Positions 8,832 through 16,343 of a stretch of DNA of 32,644 nt are shown here, piece after piece (within the stretch, counting starts at the first letter, position 1; each line of letters starts with the position of its first letter). The position numbers and the translations under genes were made by a program. A model generated the notes under the pieces. It had not been told where the DNA came from. It ran no database searches and saw only the letters and a program-made list of their open reading frames with translations. Source of the stretch: DTU024 sp964518875 (GTDB lineage Bacteria; Bacillota; Clostridia; Christensenellales; Aristaeellaceae); NCBI GenBank assembly GCA_964518875.1, contig CAZFHI010000021.1, forward strand, positions 1 to 32,644, in the 5' to 3' direction.

Positions 8832-9715
8832 TGCATCTCATCTCCGTGAAACCTGAGAAAGTATTCTTCTCCGTCTTCTTTTCCGCCCGTAAAATCAACT
8901 ACGTCGTAGCGCGACAAAGTTTTAATAAGCGCGTTGGGGCTTGAAGGCACCGCTACTATTGCGCGCTTTCCCAGCAGTTCCACGCCGTTTTCCCATTCCT
9001 GTGAGAAGCGGCTCGCCTCGTCCTCCGAAATAAAATCTATATGGTATACTTTTTGCCTTACCGTTTTAAGCGCTTCGGCTTCCTGCTCAACAACTATTCT
9101 GCCCTTTCGCATGATGCATATTCTGTCGCTTATTTTCTGCGCGTGCTGCAAAATTCTCGTCATGAGGAGTATGGTTTTGCCCCGCTCTTTTTCTTCAAGC
9201 AGTATCTGCGTAAGGCTGTCCCTGTCCGCAGGAAGCAGGCCGGCGTAAGGTTCGTCAAGCACTATTATTTGGCTGTCGTACATAAGCCCTGCAAGTATGG
9301 ACATTTTTCTTATATTGTCGTCGTCCATGCCGCTGAAGCTGCCCAAAGGGTTTATATTAAGCCTTTCCATAATTTGCTGCGCTTTTTTTAAAGACGCCCC
9401 TCCATGCCAGTCGGCCAGAAAGCGCAGGTATTTTTCGCCGTCCGCGCTGAAAGGAAAAGGCGCGCTGGAAGATACAAAGCCTGCGTGCTTGTGCGTTTCA
9501 CGCCTTTTTAAAAAGCAGTCGAGACCTTTAATTAAAACGCTCCCGCTGTCCGGCTTTATAAGCCCCATAAGCAGGGACAATATGGTTTGTTTGCCTGAAC
9601 CCGTGGATGAAAGAATGGTGTACGCTTCGCCTTCCTCAACAGAAAAGCTTATGTCGTACAAGGGGTTTAAACATTCAAGGCTTTTATTTACGTTTTCAAA
9701 AACTATATCAGCCAA
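8828..9715 (-). CDS. Degenerate ABC transporter ATP-binding protein
   Basis: The fold is a clear ABC ATPase (295 residues, ABC-2 exporter class), but most catalytic motifs are altered. The Walker A region reads SSTGSGKQT (36-44): Lys42 is kept, but Gln43 replaces the Mg-binding Ser/Thr and the first Gly is Ser. The Q-loop region (about 80-85) has serines and no Gln. The ABC signature is FSGMD instead of LSGGQ. Walker B is intact (IVLDEP, Asp154/Glu155). The D-loop is AGLLP without Asp, and the H-switch position is Arg187 (MTRILQ). The C-terminal 80 residues are an accessory region of the kind seen in exporter ATPases. The TTG start follows AAGGTGG and overlaps the AI-2E gene by eight bases. 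The frame is fully open, so it is not a simple pseudogene. A pseudo-ATPase or slow ATP switch is inferred. Confidence 0.8.
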   Translation of the reverse strand: MADIVFENVNKSLECLNPLYDISFSVEEGEAYTILSSTGSGKQTILSLLMGLIKPDSGSVLIKGLDCFLKRRETHKHAGFVSSSAPFPFSADGEKYLRFLADWHGGASLKKAQQIMERLNINPLGSFSGMDDDNIRKMSILAGLMYDSQIIVLDEPYAGLLPADRDSLTQILLEEKERGKTILLMTRILQHAQKISDRICIMRKGRIVVEQEAEALKTVRQKVYHIDFISEDEASRFSQEWENGVELLGKRAIVAVPSSPNALIKTLSRYDVVDFTGGKEDGEEYFLRFHGDEMQ

Positions 9716-10838
9716 TATTTGCCACCTTTGTTTTTTTCCTATATTTAATGTTTTCCTCGAACAGCTGATATATTATGGCGAACAGCGGTACGAAAAACAG
9801 CATGCCGACTATTCCCATAAGCCCTCCGCCTATGGTTACGGCGACTAAAACCCATATAGAAGGCAGGCGCAAAGCGTTGTGCATTATTTTTGGATATATT
9901 ACGGAGCCGGAAATCTGCTGTACTATAATAAACACTAGCAGGAACAGCAGCACCATGCTTTTATCCGCTGAAAAAACAAGTATGGCGCCTGCGGCTCCTG
10001 AAATATAAGGGCCGAAAAGAGGTATAAATGCCGTAATGAACACTATCATGGATATTAAAGCGGCGTGCGGCATGTTGAATATCCAAAGCAAAATTCCCGT
10101 CATAAGCGCTGACGAAGCGCTCTGCAGCATCTGCCCTGCTATAAAGCCGGAAAATATTCTTATGGACATAGTGAATACTTTCTGCACCTTAAAGCTTGTG
10201 CGAGGCTTAAAATACGCGTTGCAGAACACCCTGAAGCTCGCCTTTAACCTTTCTTTTGAAAAGAGCATGTATATGGCGAACACGGCGCCTATGAATATAT
10301 CCGCAAGGCTTGACGCCGCGGAGCGCAGTATATGCGGGGAATTCGACAAGCCGCCCGCTATGTACTGCACAAATTTTTCAAAATAGTCCTTTACTTCTTC
10401 CTGGTTTGGAACCTCTGTAAGAACGAGCTTTTCCTTAAGCTTGTCGCTTTGCTCTGCAAGCCATTCTGTAATGGAGCGGAGCGTTTCAGGTATTACGGAC
10501 ACAAGGCTTTCTATGGCGCCGCTTACTTCAGGAGTTATAACGAGGAATAAAACGGCAATTACAGCGACGACAAAAATAAAGGCAAGCGTCAGGCACACGG
10601 GCCTTTTCATCTTTCTTAAAAACGGGGTGCGCTGCAGAAAACGCAGCTTTTTTTCAAGCCACTTCATGGGTATGTTAACGACAATGGCTATCAAAAAGCC
10701 CATAAAAAAAGGCGTTAAAATAAATATGATATCGCGCACTGCCTGCATAACGTTGTCGAAGCGGTAGAGTATAAAAGCGAATATCATTAAAAGAACTATG
10801 GTTTTAACGTTCTTTTTGCTGAACCTTTCTTCCGGCAC
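9708..10838 (-). CDS. AI-2E family transporter (PerM/YdiK-like)
   Basis: The 376-residue protein has the AI-2 exporter family pattern. There are two pairs of N-terminal hydrophobic segments (about 13-30, 36-58, 76-100), a soluble stretch around 105-165, then several C-terminal membrane helices containing FIPLFGPYISGAAGAI, the most conserved family segment. Members export autoinducer-2 in E. coli (TqsA) or act as ion antiporters elsewhere, so the substrate is open. The GTG start follows AGGGGG. It is the first gene of the four-gene coupled unit and has its own promoter. Confidence 0.88.
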   Translation of the reverse strand: MPEERFSKKNVKTIVLLMIFAFILYRFDNVMQAVRDIIFILTPFFMGFLIAIVVNIPMKWLEKKLRFLQRTPFLRKMKRPVCLTLAFIFVVAVIAVLFLVITPEVSGAIESLVSVIPETLRSITEWLAEQSDKLKEKLVLTEVPNQEEVKDYFEKFVQYIAGGLSNSPHILRSAASSLADIFIGAVFAIYMLFSKERLKASFRVFCNAYFKPRTSFKVQKVFTMSIRIFSGFIAGQMLQSASSALMTGILLWIFNMPHAALISMIVFITAFIPLFGPYISGAAGAILVFSADKSMVLLFLLVFIIVQQISGSVIYPKIMHNALRLPSIWVLVAVTIGGGLMGIVGMLFFVPLFAIIYQLFEENIKYRKKTKVANIG

Positions 10839-10864
10839 CGCGACACACCCCCTGTTGCGCTGAA

Positions 10865-10893
10865 ATTATAGCAAAACGGCAATTGACTTACAA
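10865..10893 (-). promoter_or_regulatory. Promoter of the AI-2E/ABC/maltose phosphorylase operon
   Basis: On the minus strand, TTGTAA (10888-10893) and a perfect TATAAT (10865-10870) are 17 bases apart, 27 bases before the GTG start. It lies in the 69-base gap after smpB, where no terminator is visible, so smpB read-through may add to expression. Confidence 0.7.
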
Positions 10894-10907
10894 GAAAACA
10901 ATACCGG

Positions 10908-11390
10908 CTAAAATCTTCCTGAAACCTTGTTGTTTTCTTTTATGGCCCTGTCTATCGCGCGCTTGGCGTCGCGCCTGCTTATAGCTTCTCTCTTATCGTG
11001 CAGGCGCTTGCCTACGCATACGCCTAATTCTAATTTTATTAAACCATGCTTTAAATAAATTTTCAGCGGTATAAGCGTGTACCCCTTCTGCTGAACAGAG
11101 GACGCTATCTTGCGTATTTCCCTTTTATGAAGCAACAGGCGTTTTGGCCTTACAGGGTCAAAATCTCCCTTATAGCTTTGTTTGTAAGGGCTTATATGCA
11201 TGCCCAGCACATATATTTCGCCGCTTCTTGCCTGGGCGTAGCTTTCCTTTATGCTTACGTTGCCAAGCCGTATGGATTTTACTTCATTTCCTTTTAACTC
11301 TATGCCGGCTTCATAGCTTTCTTCAACAAAATAATCATGCCGCGCTTTTTTATTCTGTGCGACAATTTTTATATTTTCCTTTTGGGACAC
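10908..11390 (-). CDS. smpB: SsrA-binding protein SmpB
   Basis: SmpB binds tmRNA and brings it to stalled ribosomes for trans-translation. The 160-residue protein is the usual length and has the family core: NKKARHDYFVEESYEAGIELKGNEVKS-type N-terminus, the SYAQ/E and GMHISPY region, a KRLLLHKREI segment, and a basic C-terminal tail (KREAISRRDAKRAIDRAIK...) that occupies the mRNA channel. The GTG start follows TTAGGAGA. No ssrA gene was recognised in the flanking sequence. Confidence 0.97.
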   Translation of the reverse strand: MSQKENIKIVAQNKKARHDYFVEESYEAGIELKGNEVKSIRLGNVSIKESYAQARSGEIYVLGMHISPYKQSYKGDFDPVRPKRLLLHKREIRKIASSVQQKGYTLIPLKIYLKHGLIKLELGVCVGKRLHDKREAISRRDAKRAIDRAIKENNKVSGRF

Positions 11391-11456
11391 TATATTCTCC
11401 TAAATGCTAAACTTAAGCGCGCCGCAAAAGCTGTTTTTTTGTGAAGCGCTTTTTAC

Positions 11457-11485
11457 AGCATACCATCAGCCGTTTAAAAATACAA
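11457..11485 (-). promoter_or_regulatory. Promoter of smpB
   Basis: On the minus strand, TTGTAT (11480-11485) and TATGCT (11457-11462) are separated by 17 bases with TGG just before the -10. It lies about 67 bases upstream of the smpB GTG and back-to-back with the yajC promoter. Confidence 0.6.
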
Positions 11486-11556
11486 CAATTTATAATAAAC
11501 TTAGCCCGAAGCTTAATTGTGTTTTTAATGCGCAGGGTTAAAAAAGAAAAGGCAGG

Positions 11557-11585
11557 TTGCGCGGGATAAAAATTATTGGTATAAT
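11557..11585 (+). promoter_or_regulatory. Promoter of yajC and probably of the following operon
   Basis: TTGCGC (11557-11562) and TATAAT (11580-11585) have a 17-base spacer. The yajC start lies 34 bases downstream. It is the last clear promoter before the long run of genes to 25900. Confidence 0.7.
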
Positions 11586-11619
11586 AGCCAAAATATTCTG
11601 AAAGGTAGGTATTCTGCAA

Positions 11620-12048
11620 ATGCTTGAAAAGTTTTTTGGCATAGTGTCCGCAGCCGCGGAAGAAGCGGCGGCAGCAGCGGGCGGAGCCGCGGCGGCGGCA
11701 GGTGAAGCGGCAGGCGATGCAGCTGCAACTGCTGCGGAGCAGCCAAGCACTGCGGCGGCGCTTCTTACCAGTATTCTGCCCCTTGTGCTTATTTTTGTAG
11801 TGTTTTATTTTATGCTTATACGCCCTCAGCGCAAAAAGGATAAGCAGGTAAAGGAAATGCTCGCAAATATAAAGGTGGGAGACAGAATCTGCACCATAGG
11901 CGGCATATACGGCACCGTTACAGGCTTAAGCGAGGACACCGTGCGCCTTAAGGTTGGCAACGAAGACATGCCCATGGTAATAGCCCGCTGGGCTATACGC
12001 AGCGTGGAAGAAATTCCCGTTGAAAACGAGGGCGACATCATAGTATGA
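11620..12048 (+). CDS. yajC: Preprotein translocase subunit YajC with Ala-rich N-terminal extension
   Basis: YajC is the small single-span partner of SecDF in the Sec translocon. The conserved part is residues about 47-142: a transmembrane helix (about 48-66), FYFMLIRPQRKKDKQ (the family signature), then VGDRICTIGGIYGTVTGLSEDTVRLKV and a short C-terminal tail. Unusually, residues 8-45 are mostly Ala, Gly and Glu, an extension not found in short YajC proteins (about 90-110 residues). AAGGTAGG lies about ten bases before the ATG. A terminator follows directly, so it can be transcribed alone or with the rph operon by read-through. Confidence 0.93.
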   Translation: MLEKFFGIVSAAAEEAAAAAGGAAAAAGEAAGDAAATAAEQPSTAAALLTSILPLVLIFVVFYFMLIRPQRKKDKQVKEMLANIKVGDRICTIGGIYGTVTGLSEDTVRLKVGNEDMPMVIARWAIRSVEEIPVENEGDIIV

Positions 12049-12062
12049 TGCCTTACGGCTTT

Positions 12063-12097
12063 AAGCGCTTGCCAAAAAGCAGCAGGCGCTTTTTATT
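12063..12097 (+). terminator. Intrinsic terminator between yajC and rph
   Basis: AAGCGCTTGC (12063-12072) pairs with GCAGGCGCTT (12082-12091) with one G-T wobble, followed by a T-rich tract. The tract runs straight into the rph ribosome binding site, with no promoter seen between, so it probably works as a partial terminator or attenuator. Confidence 0.8.
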
Positions 12098-12098
12098 T

Positions 12099-12104
12099 GG
12101 AGGG
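12099..12104 (+). promoter_or_regulatory. Ribosome binding site fixing the rph-rdgB start at 12109
   Basis: GGAGGG lies four bases before ATG at 12109. A TTG at 12097 is in frame but overlaps this site and has none of its own, so the ATG is the start. Confidence 0.75.
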
Positions 12105-12108
12105 AGCA

Positions 12109-13392
12109 ATGCGTAATATTTCTATAAAACCAAACGTAATGGCAAACGCCAAGGGCAGCTGCCTTGTGTCTTTCGGTAACACGAAGGTGCTTTGCGCCGC
12201 TTCCGTTGAAGAGGGCGTGCCGCCATTTTTAAAGGGCAGCGGGCAGGGCTGGCTCACCGCTGAATACGCTATGCTTCCAGCGTCTACGCTTACGCGCAAA
12301 AGGCGCGACGGCGTAAAAAGGGACAGCCGCGGCGTTGAAATAAGCCGCCTTATAGGGCGCTCCCTGCGCCAGGCCGTGGACCTTAATAAAATAGGCGAAA
12401 ACACAATAACCATAGACTGCGACGTTATACAGGCTGACGGCGGAACGAGAACGGCTTCAATAACGGGAGGCTTTGTGGCGCTCTGCCTTGCTTTGGATAA
12501 AATGATGCAGGATAAGCTGATAGCGCAAAACCCAATAGCGCGCCAGATAGCCGCCGTTAGCTGCGGCATAGTTGAAAACAGCTACAGGCTGGACCTTGAC
12601 TATGCTTTAGATTCAAACGCTTCAACGGATATGAACGTCGTCGCGGATGAAAACGGGCAGATAACGGAGATTCAGGGCACAGGCGAAAAGCGCCCGTTCG
12701 GCAGGAAAGACCTTGACGTACTAATAGACATGGCGTTAAAAGGCATAAGGCGCATACAGTTTGCGCAGCAGTTAGCTTTAATAAACCAGCTTAAATGCAT
12801 TTCAATACCCTGCCGCATAATATTAGCGAGCGGAAACAAGAACAAGGCAAAGGAAATAGCGTACGTTTTAGGGAAGAACTTCGAAGTGAAGACGCTTAAG
12901 GAAGCGGGCTTTGACGCGGACATAGAAGAAACAGGCTCGACATTTGCTGAAAACGCTATTATAAAGGCGGAAACTGCATTAAAACGCACCGGGCTTCCCT
13001 CCATAGCGGACGATTCAGGCCTCGCCGTTTACGCGCTCAACGGCGCCCCTGGCATATTCAGCGCAAGGTATTCGGGCGTTCACGGGGACGACTTAAGGAA
13101 CAACGAAAAGCTGCTTTTAAATATGCGGGGCGTTTCAGACAGAAGGGCTAAATTCGTATGCGCTGTCGCTTTAGCCGTGCCGGAAGCAAAAACGCGCGTT
13201 TTTACAGGCGAACTTGAAGGCGGGATTGCTGAACAAGAAAAAGGCGAAAACGGCTTTGGATACGACCCTCTTTTTATGCTTGAAAACGGAAAGACAATGG
13301 CTCAGATTTCCCCTGAAGAAAAGAATTTGATAAGCCACCGCGCTTTAGCTTTAAGAGAATTAAAAAATTACCTTGGCAGCTTGTCCTTATGA
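12109..13392 (+). CDS. RNase PH / RdgB fusion (3'-exoribonuclease + XTP/dITP pyrophosphatase)
   Basis: The 427-residue protein joins two enzymes. Residues 1 to about 225 are RNase PH, which trims tRNA 3' ends by phosphorolysis: ASVEEGVPPFL, GWLTAEYAMLP, IGRSLR, DCDVIQADGGTRTASITG (phosphate-binding Arg114) and DLDYALDS with its Asp residues. Residues about 235-427 are RdgB/Ham1, which removes ITP and XTP: SGNKNKAKE, ADDSGL, GFGYDPLF and SHR are all intact. The RNase PH part lacks the first ten or so residues containing the conserved DGR motif; it begins at the residue equivalent to Arg12 of B. subtilis Rph. The loop after MLP reads AST instead of RAT. The next gene, yfcE-like, completes the rph-ysnA-ysnB order of Bacillus. 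Pyrophosphatase activity is confident, RNase PH activity less so. Confidence 0.9.
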   Translation: MRNISIKPNVMANAKGSCLVSFGNTKVLCAASVEEGVPPFLKGSGQGWLTAEYAMLPASTLTRKRRDGVKRDSRGVEISRLIGRSLRQAVDLNKIGENTITIDCDVIQADGGTRTASITGGFVALCLALDKMMQDKLIAQNPIARQIAAVSCGIVENSYRLDLDYALDSNASTDMNVVADENGQITEIQGTGEKRPFGRKDLDVLIDMALKGIRRIQFAQQLALINQLKCISIPCRIILASGNKNKAKEIAYVLGKNFEVKTLKEAGFDADIEETGSTFAENAIIKAETALKRTGLPSIADDSGLAVYALNGAPGIFSARYSGVHGDDLRNNEKLLLNMRGVSDRRAKFVCAVALAVPEAKTRVFTGELEGGIAEQEKGENGFGYDPLFMLENGKTMAQISPEEKNLISHRALALRELKNYLGSLSL

Positions 13393-13841
13393 ACTGGCTT
13401 GTTGTAAGCGACGTCCACAGCGCGGAAGGCAAATTTAAAAGGCTTCTTAAAAAGGAAACAAGCGCTGATGGATTTATATTCGCGGGAGACGGCGTAAGAA
13501 TAGTTTCGCGATATAAGGAGAACTTCAAAAGGTTCTACGCGGTTTCGGGCAACTGCGATTTTTCCTTCGACGCTGAACAAGAAATTCTAATCAATTCAGA
13601 CGGGCTTAAAATATTTTTATGCCACGGCCACAAATACAGAGTAAAGTATGATATGATTTCTCTTTTTTTCAGAGCTAGGGAGCTTGAAGCGAACATATGC
13701 GTGTTCGGCCATACGCACAGGCCCGCGCTTCAATGGAAGCATGGAATTCTTTTTTTAAACCCCGGATCGCTTTTAAACAACAGCTACGCAGTTTTAACTA
13801 TTGAAGGGCAAGCGAACGCTCAGATAAAGCAATTAGATTGA
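13389..13841 (+). CDS. YfcE/MJ0936-type metallophosphoesterase
   Basis: The 150-residue protein has the complete set of two-metal phosphoesterase motifs: SDVH (Asp8, His10), GD (33-34), GNCD (54-57), CHGH (His79, His81), GHTH (107-110) and NPGS. Family members hydrolyse phosphodiesters in vitro; the natural substrate is unknown. It overlaps the rph-rdgB stop by four bases. Position matches Bacillus ysnB, which follows rph and ysnA. The length is slightly below the usual 155-175 residues. Confidence 0.9.
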   Translation: MNWLVVSDVHSAEGKFKRLLKKETSADGFIFAGDGVRIVSRYKENFKRFYAVSGNCDFSFDAEQEILINSDGLKIFLCHGHKYRVKYDMISLFFRARELEANICVFGHTHRPALQWKHGILFLNPGSLLNNSYAVLTIEGQANAQIKQLD

Positions 13842-13848
13842 GGTATAA

Positions 13849-15693
13849 ATGACAGATAAGGAAAACCAAAAGATAGAGCAGATTTTAGACGCTGTGGACA
13901 GGCCCTCTCGCTACATAGGCGGGGAGATAAACGCTGTTTCGCGTGAAAAAAGGCCTGAGGACATACGCTTCGCGTTCTGTTTTCCGGATACGTACGAAGT
14001 CGCAATGAGCCACCTTGGCATGAAAATACTCTATGACATATTGAACAACCAGCCGCGCACGCTCTGCGAAAGGGTGTGCATGCCGTGGAGCGACATGGCG
14101 GAAAAACTGCTTGCGGAAGGCATACCTCTTTTTTCCCTTGAAAACAGGACCGCTTTGTGCGATTTCGACATAATAGGCTTTACGCTTCAGTATGAAATGA
14201 GCTACACGAACATACTTAATATGCTGCATTTAGGAAAGGTGGCGGTGCTCAACAGCGAAAGGCGGGAAAAAGATCCAATAGTTATAGCGGGAGGGCCCTG
14301 CGCGTGCAATCCTGAGCCGTTAAGCGCGTTTATAGACGCTTTCTTAATAGGCGATGGGGAAAACGCGATCGTTGAGATGACTGAATGCATACGCGACGGA
14401 AGAGAGCAAAACAAAAGCAGGCGGGAAATAATAGAAAGCTTGTCCTGCATAGAGGGCGTATATGTGCCGAGCCTTTATACTTTTTCATATAACGAGGACG
14501 GCACCATAAAAGAAATCAGAAAGAAAGACGGCAGTCTTACAAAGGTAAAGCGCAGAATAGAAAAATCAATAGAGGATTTGCCTTATCCAAAGAGCGTGCC
14601 CGTGCCTTTTACGCAGGCGGTTCACGACAGGATAGTGCTTGAAATAATGCGCGGCTGCACGCAGGGGTGCAGGTTCTGCCAGGCCGGCATGATATACAGA
14701 CCCGTAAGGGAAAGAAGCTGCGAAAAGCTTATTAATATAGCTAAAAGCCAGGTTGATTCCACCGGGTACGAGGAAATATCCCTGTCTTCCCTTTCAACGG
14801 GGGATTATTCGCAGCTTGAGCCTCTTGTTCAAAGCCTTATGGACGAGTTTGAAGCAAAGCGCGTGTCCGTATCCCTGCCGAGCTTAAGGCTGGACAGCAG
14901 GGTAAAACACACGCTTGAAGAAACGAGCCGCGTTAAAAAGAGCTCTTTGACTTTAGCGCCTGAAGCCGGCACGCAGCGCCTGCGCGACGTTATAAACAAG
15001 CGCGTAACGGAGGACGACCTTATGCGCGCGGTAAGCGAAGCGTTCAGCTTGGGATACAGCAGCGTAAAGCTTTACTTTATGATTGGGCTTCCTACCGAAA
15101 CCTATGAGGATCTGGACGGCATCGCGGATTTGGCTCAAAAGGTAAGCGACATGTATTTCAGCCTCCCCAAGGGCAAACGCCCGAGAGGGCTCAGGATTAC
15201 CGTAAGCACTTCAAACTTTGTGCCAAAGCCCTTTACGCCCTTTGAGTGGGCCGCGCAGGACAACCTTGAAACGCTTATAGAAAAGCAGAAATATTTAAAG
15301 CAGAAGCTCAGGATAAAAGGCGTGCAGTATAACTGGCATGAGGCGGAGCTGAGCCTTCTGGAAGCGTGCCTTGCGAAGGGCGACAGGCGCTCCGCTAAGG
15401 CTGTGTACTATGCGTTTAAAGATGGAGCGATGCTTGATTCCTGGAGGGAATATTTTTCGTATGAGCGCTGGCAGAGAGCTTTCGAGCGAGCGGGCGTAAG
15501 CATGCCTTTTTACGCGTGGCGCGAACGCGGCTATGAGGAAATACTCCCGTGGGATATGATAGACATAGGCGTAAGCAAGTCCTATCTTAAACGCGAAAAC
15601 GAAAAAGCAAAGAAGGCCGTTCAAACCAGGGACTGCCGCTCGGGCTGCAACGGCTGCGGGCTTCAAAAACGGGAAGGGTTGTGCAGGGTATGA
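13849..15693 (+). CDS. TIGR03960-type B12-binding-domain radical SAM protein
   Basis: The 614-residue protein has an N-terminal cobalamin-binding-like domain (about 40-190) and a radical SAM domain with MRGCTQGCRFCQAG (Cys270, Cys274, Cys277). A Cys-rich C-terminus (DCRSGCNGCG plus a last Cys) follows. This is the family seen next to a DUF2344 (TIGR03936) protein and an RNase E/G gene in many Clostridia. The reaction is unknown; tRNA or ribosome-related modification has been guessed from context only. It begins seven bases after the phosphoesterase stop with a GAGG site and overlaps the TIGR03936 gene by four bases. Confidence 0.9.
   Translation: MTDKENQKIEQILDAVDRPSRYIGGEINAVSREKRPEDIRFAFCFPDTYEVAMSHLGMKILYDILNNQPRTLCERVCMPWSDMAEKLLAEGIPLFSLENRTALCDFDIIGFTLQYEMSYTNILNMLHLGKVAVLNSERREKDPIVIAGGPCACNPEPLSAFIDAFLIGDGENAIVEMTECIRDGREQNKSRREIIESLSCIEGVYVPSLYTFSYNEDGTIKEIRKKDGSLTKVKRRIEKSIEDLPYPKSVPVPFTQAVHDRIVLEIMRGCTQGCRFCQAGMIYRPVRERSCEKLINIAKSQVDSTGYEEISLSSLSTGDYSQLEPLVQSLMDEFEAKRVSVSLPSLRLDSRVKHTLEETSRVKKSSLTLAPEAGTQRLRDVINKRVTEDDLMRAVSEAFSLGYSSVKLYFMIGLPTETYEDLDGIADLAQKVSDMYFSLPKGKRPRGLRITVSTSNFVPKPFTPFEWAAQDNLETLIEKQKYLKQKLRIKGVQYNWHEAELSLLEACLAKGDRRSAKAVYYAFKDGAMLDSWREYFSYERWQRAFERAGVSMPFYAWRERGYEEILPWDMIDIGVSKSYLKRENEKAKKAVQTRDCRSGCNGCGLQKREGLCRV
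15671..15678 (+). promoter_or_regulatory. Ribosome binding site deciding the TIGR03936 gene start
   Basis: GGGAAGGG lies 11 bases before ATG at 15690. An in-frame GTG at 15681 would be only two bases away, and the family usually begins with a short Met-x-Arg-x-x strand, so 15690 is preferred. Confidence 0.6.
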
Positions 15694-16343
15694 AAATGCG
15701 GTGCGTTTATTCAATAAATAAGTCGCTGCGCCATGTGGGGCACCTGGACATTATGCGCACAATGCAGCGCGCCTTAAGGAGAAGCGGCTTGCCCGTGTGT
15801 TTTTCCGAGGGTTTTAACCCGCATATACTGCTTTCCATAGCCGCGCCTTTAAGCGTAAATATGGCGGGCGAGCGCGAAGTCGCCGACATACCGTTTTCCA
15901 AAAACATTTCAAAAGATTATTTCATTGAAGAGCTGAATAAAGCGCTGCCGGAGGGCATACGCGCAATAGAAGCCTATCCCAAGGGCGACGGCGGCAAAAC
16001 CGCCATGAGCCAGCTTTTCGCGTGCTCAGTCCGCTATGAATTTTTTGAAAACGACGACGCTATTGCAGGCGCCATACCTGATTTTTTAAAACAAGAGCAT
16101 ATAATGGCGATAAAAAAAACAAAGAAGGGCGAAAAAGAGTATGACCTGCGCCCGCTTATATACAACTTAAAGGCGGAGGGCGAAAGCGTAAGGGGGCTTC
16201 TCGCTCTTTCAGAAGCTGGCACAGCAAAGCCCGACGCTGTAATAAACGCGCTGGCCGATTTTGCAAACGTTAAAAAGCCTTACTACATACCCGTAAGGGA
16301 AGCGCTTTTCGGTGAAAAGTTTGTGCCTCTGGAGCTTTTATGA
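15690..16343 (+). CDS. TIGR03936 (DUF2344) radical-SAM-linked protein
   Basis: The 217-residue protein carries the family N-terminus: a short beta strand, then LRHVGHLDIMRTMQRALRRSGLPVCFSEGFNPH, followed by the SIAAPL segment. In some genomes it is fused to the TIGR03960 radical SAM protein; here the two are separate but overlap (ATGA), so they probably act together. No catalytic residues are obvious; it may present the substrate. The next gene, RNase E/G, overlaps by four bases. Function is unknown. Confidence 0.85.
   Translation: MKMRCVYSINKSLRHVGHLDIMRTMQRALRRSGLPVCFSEGFNPHILLSIAAPLSVNMAGEREVADIPFSKNISKDYFIEELNKALPEGIRAIEAYPKGDGGKTAMSQLFACSVRYEFFENDDAIAGAIPDFLKQEHIMAIKKTKKGEKEYDLRPLIYNLKAEGESVRGLLALSEAGTAKPDAVINALADFANVKKPYYIPVREALFGEKFVPLELL

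Noticed and set aside
12097..12108. TTG at 12097 as the rph-rdgB start
   Set aside because: It overlaps the GGAGGG site serving ATG 12109 and the added residues do not restore the missing DGR motif.
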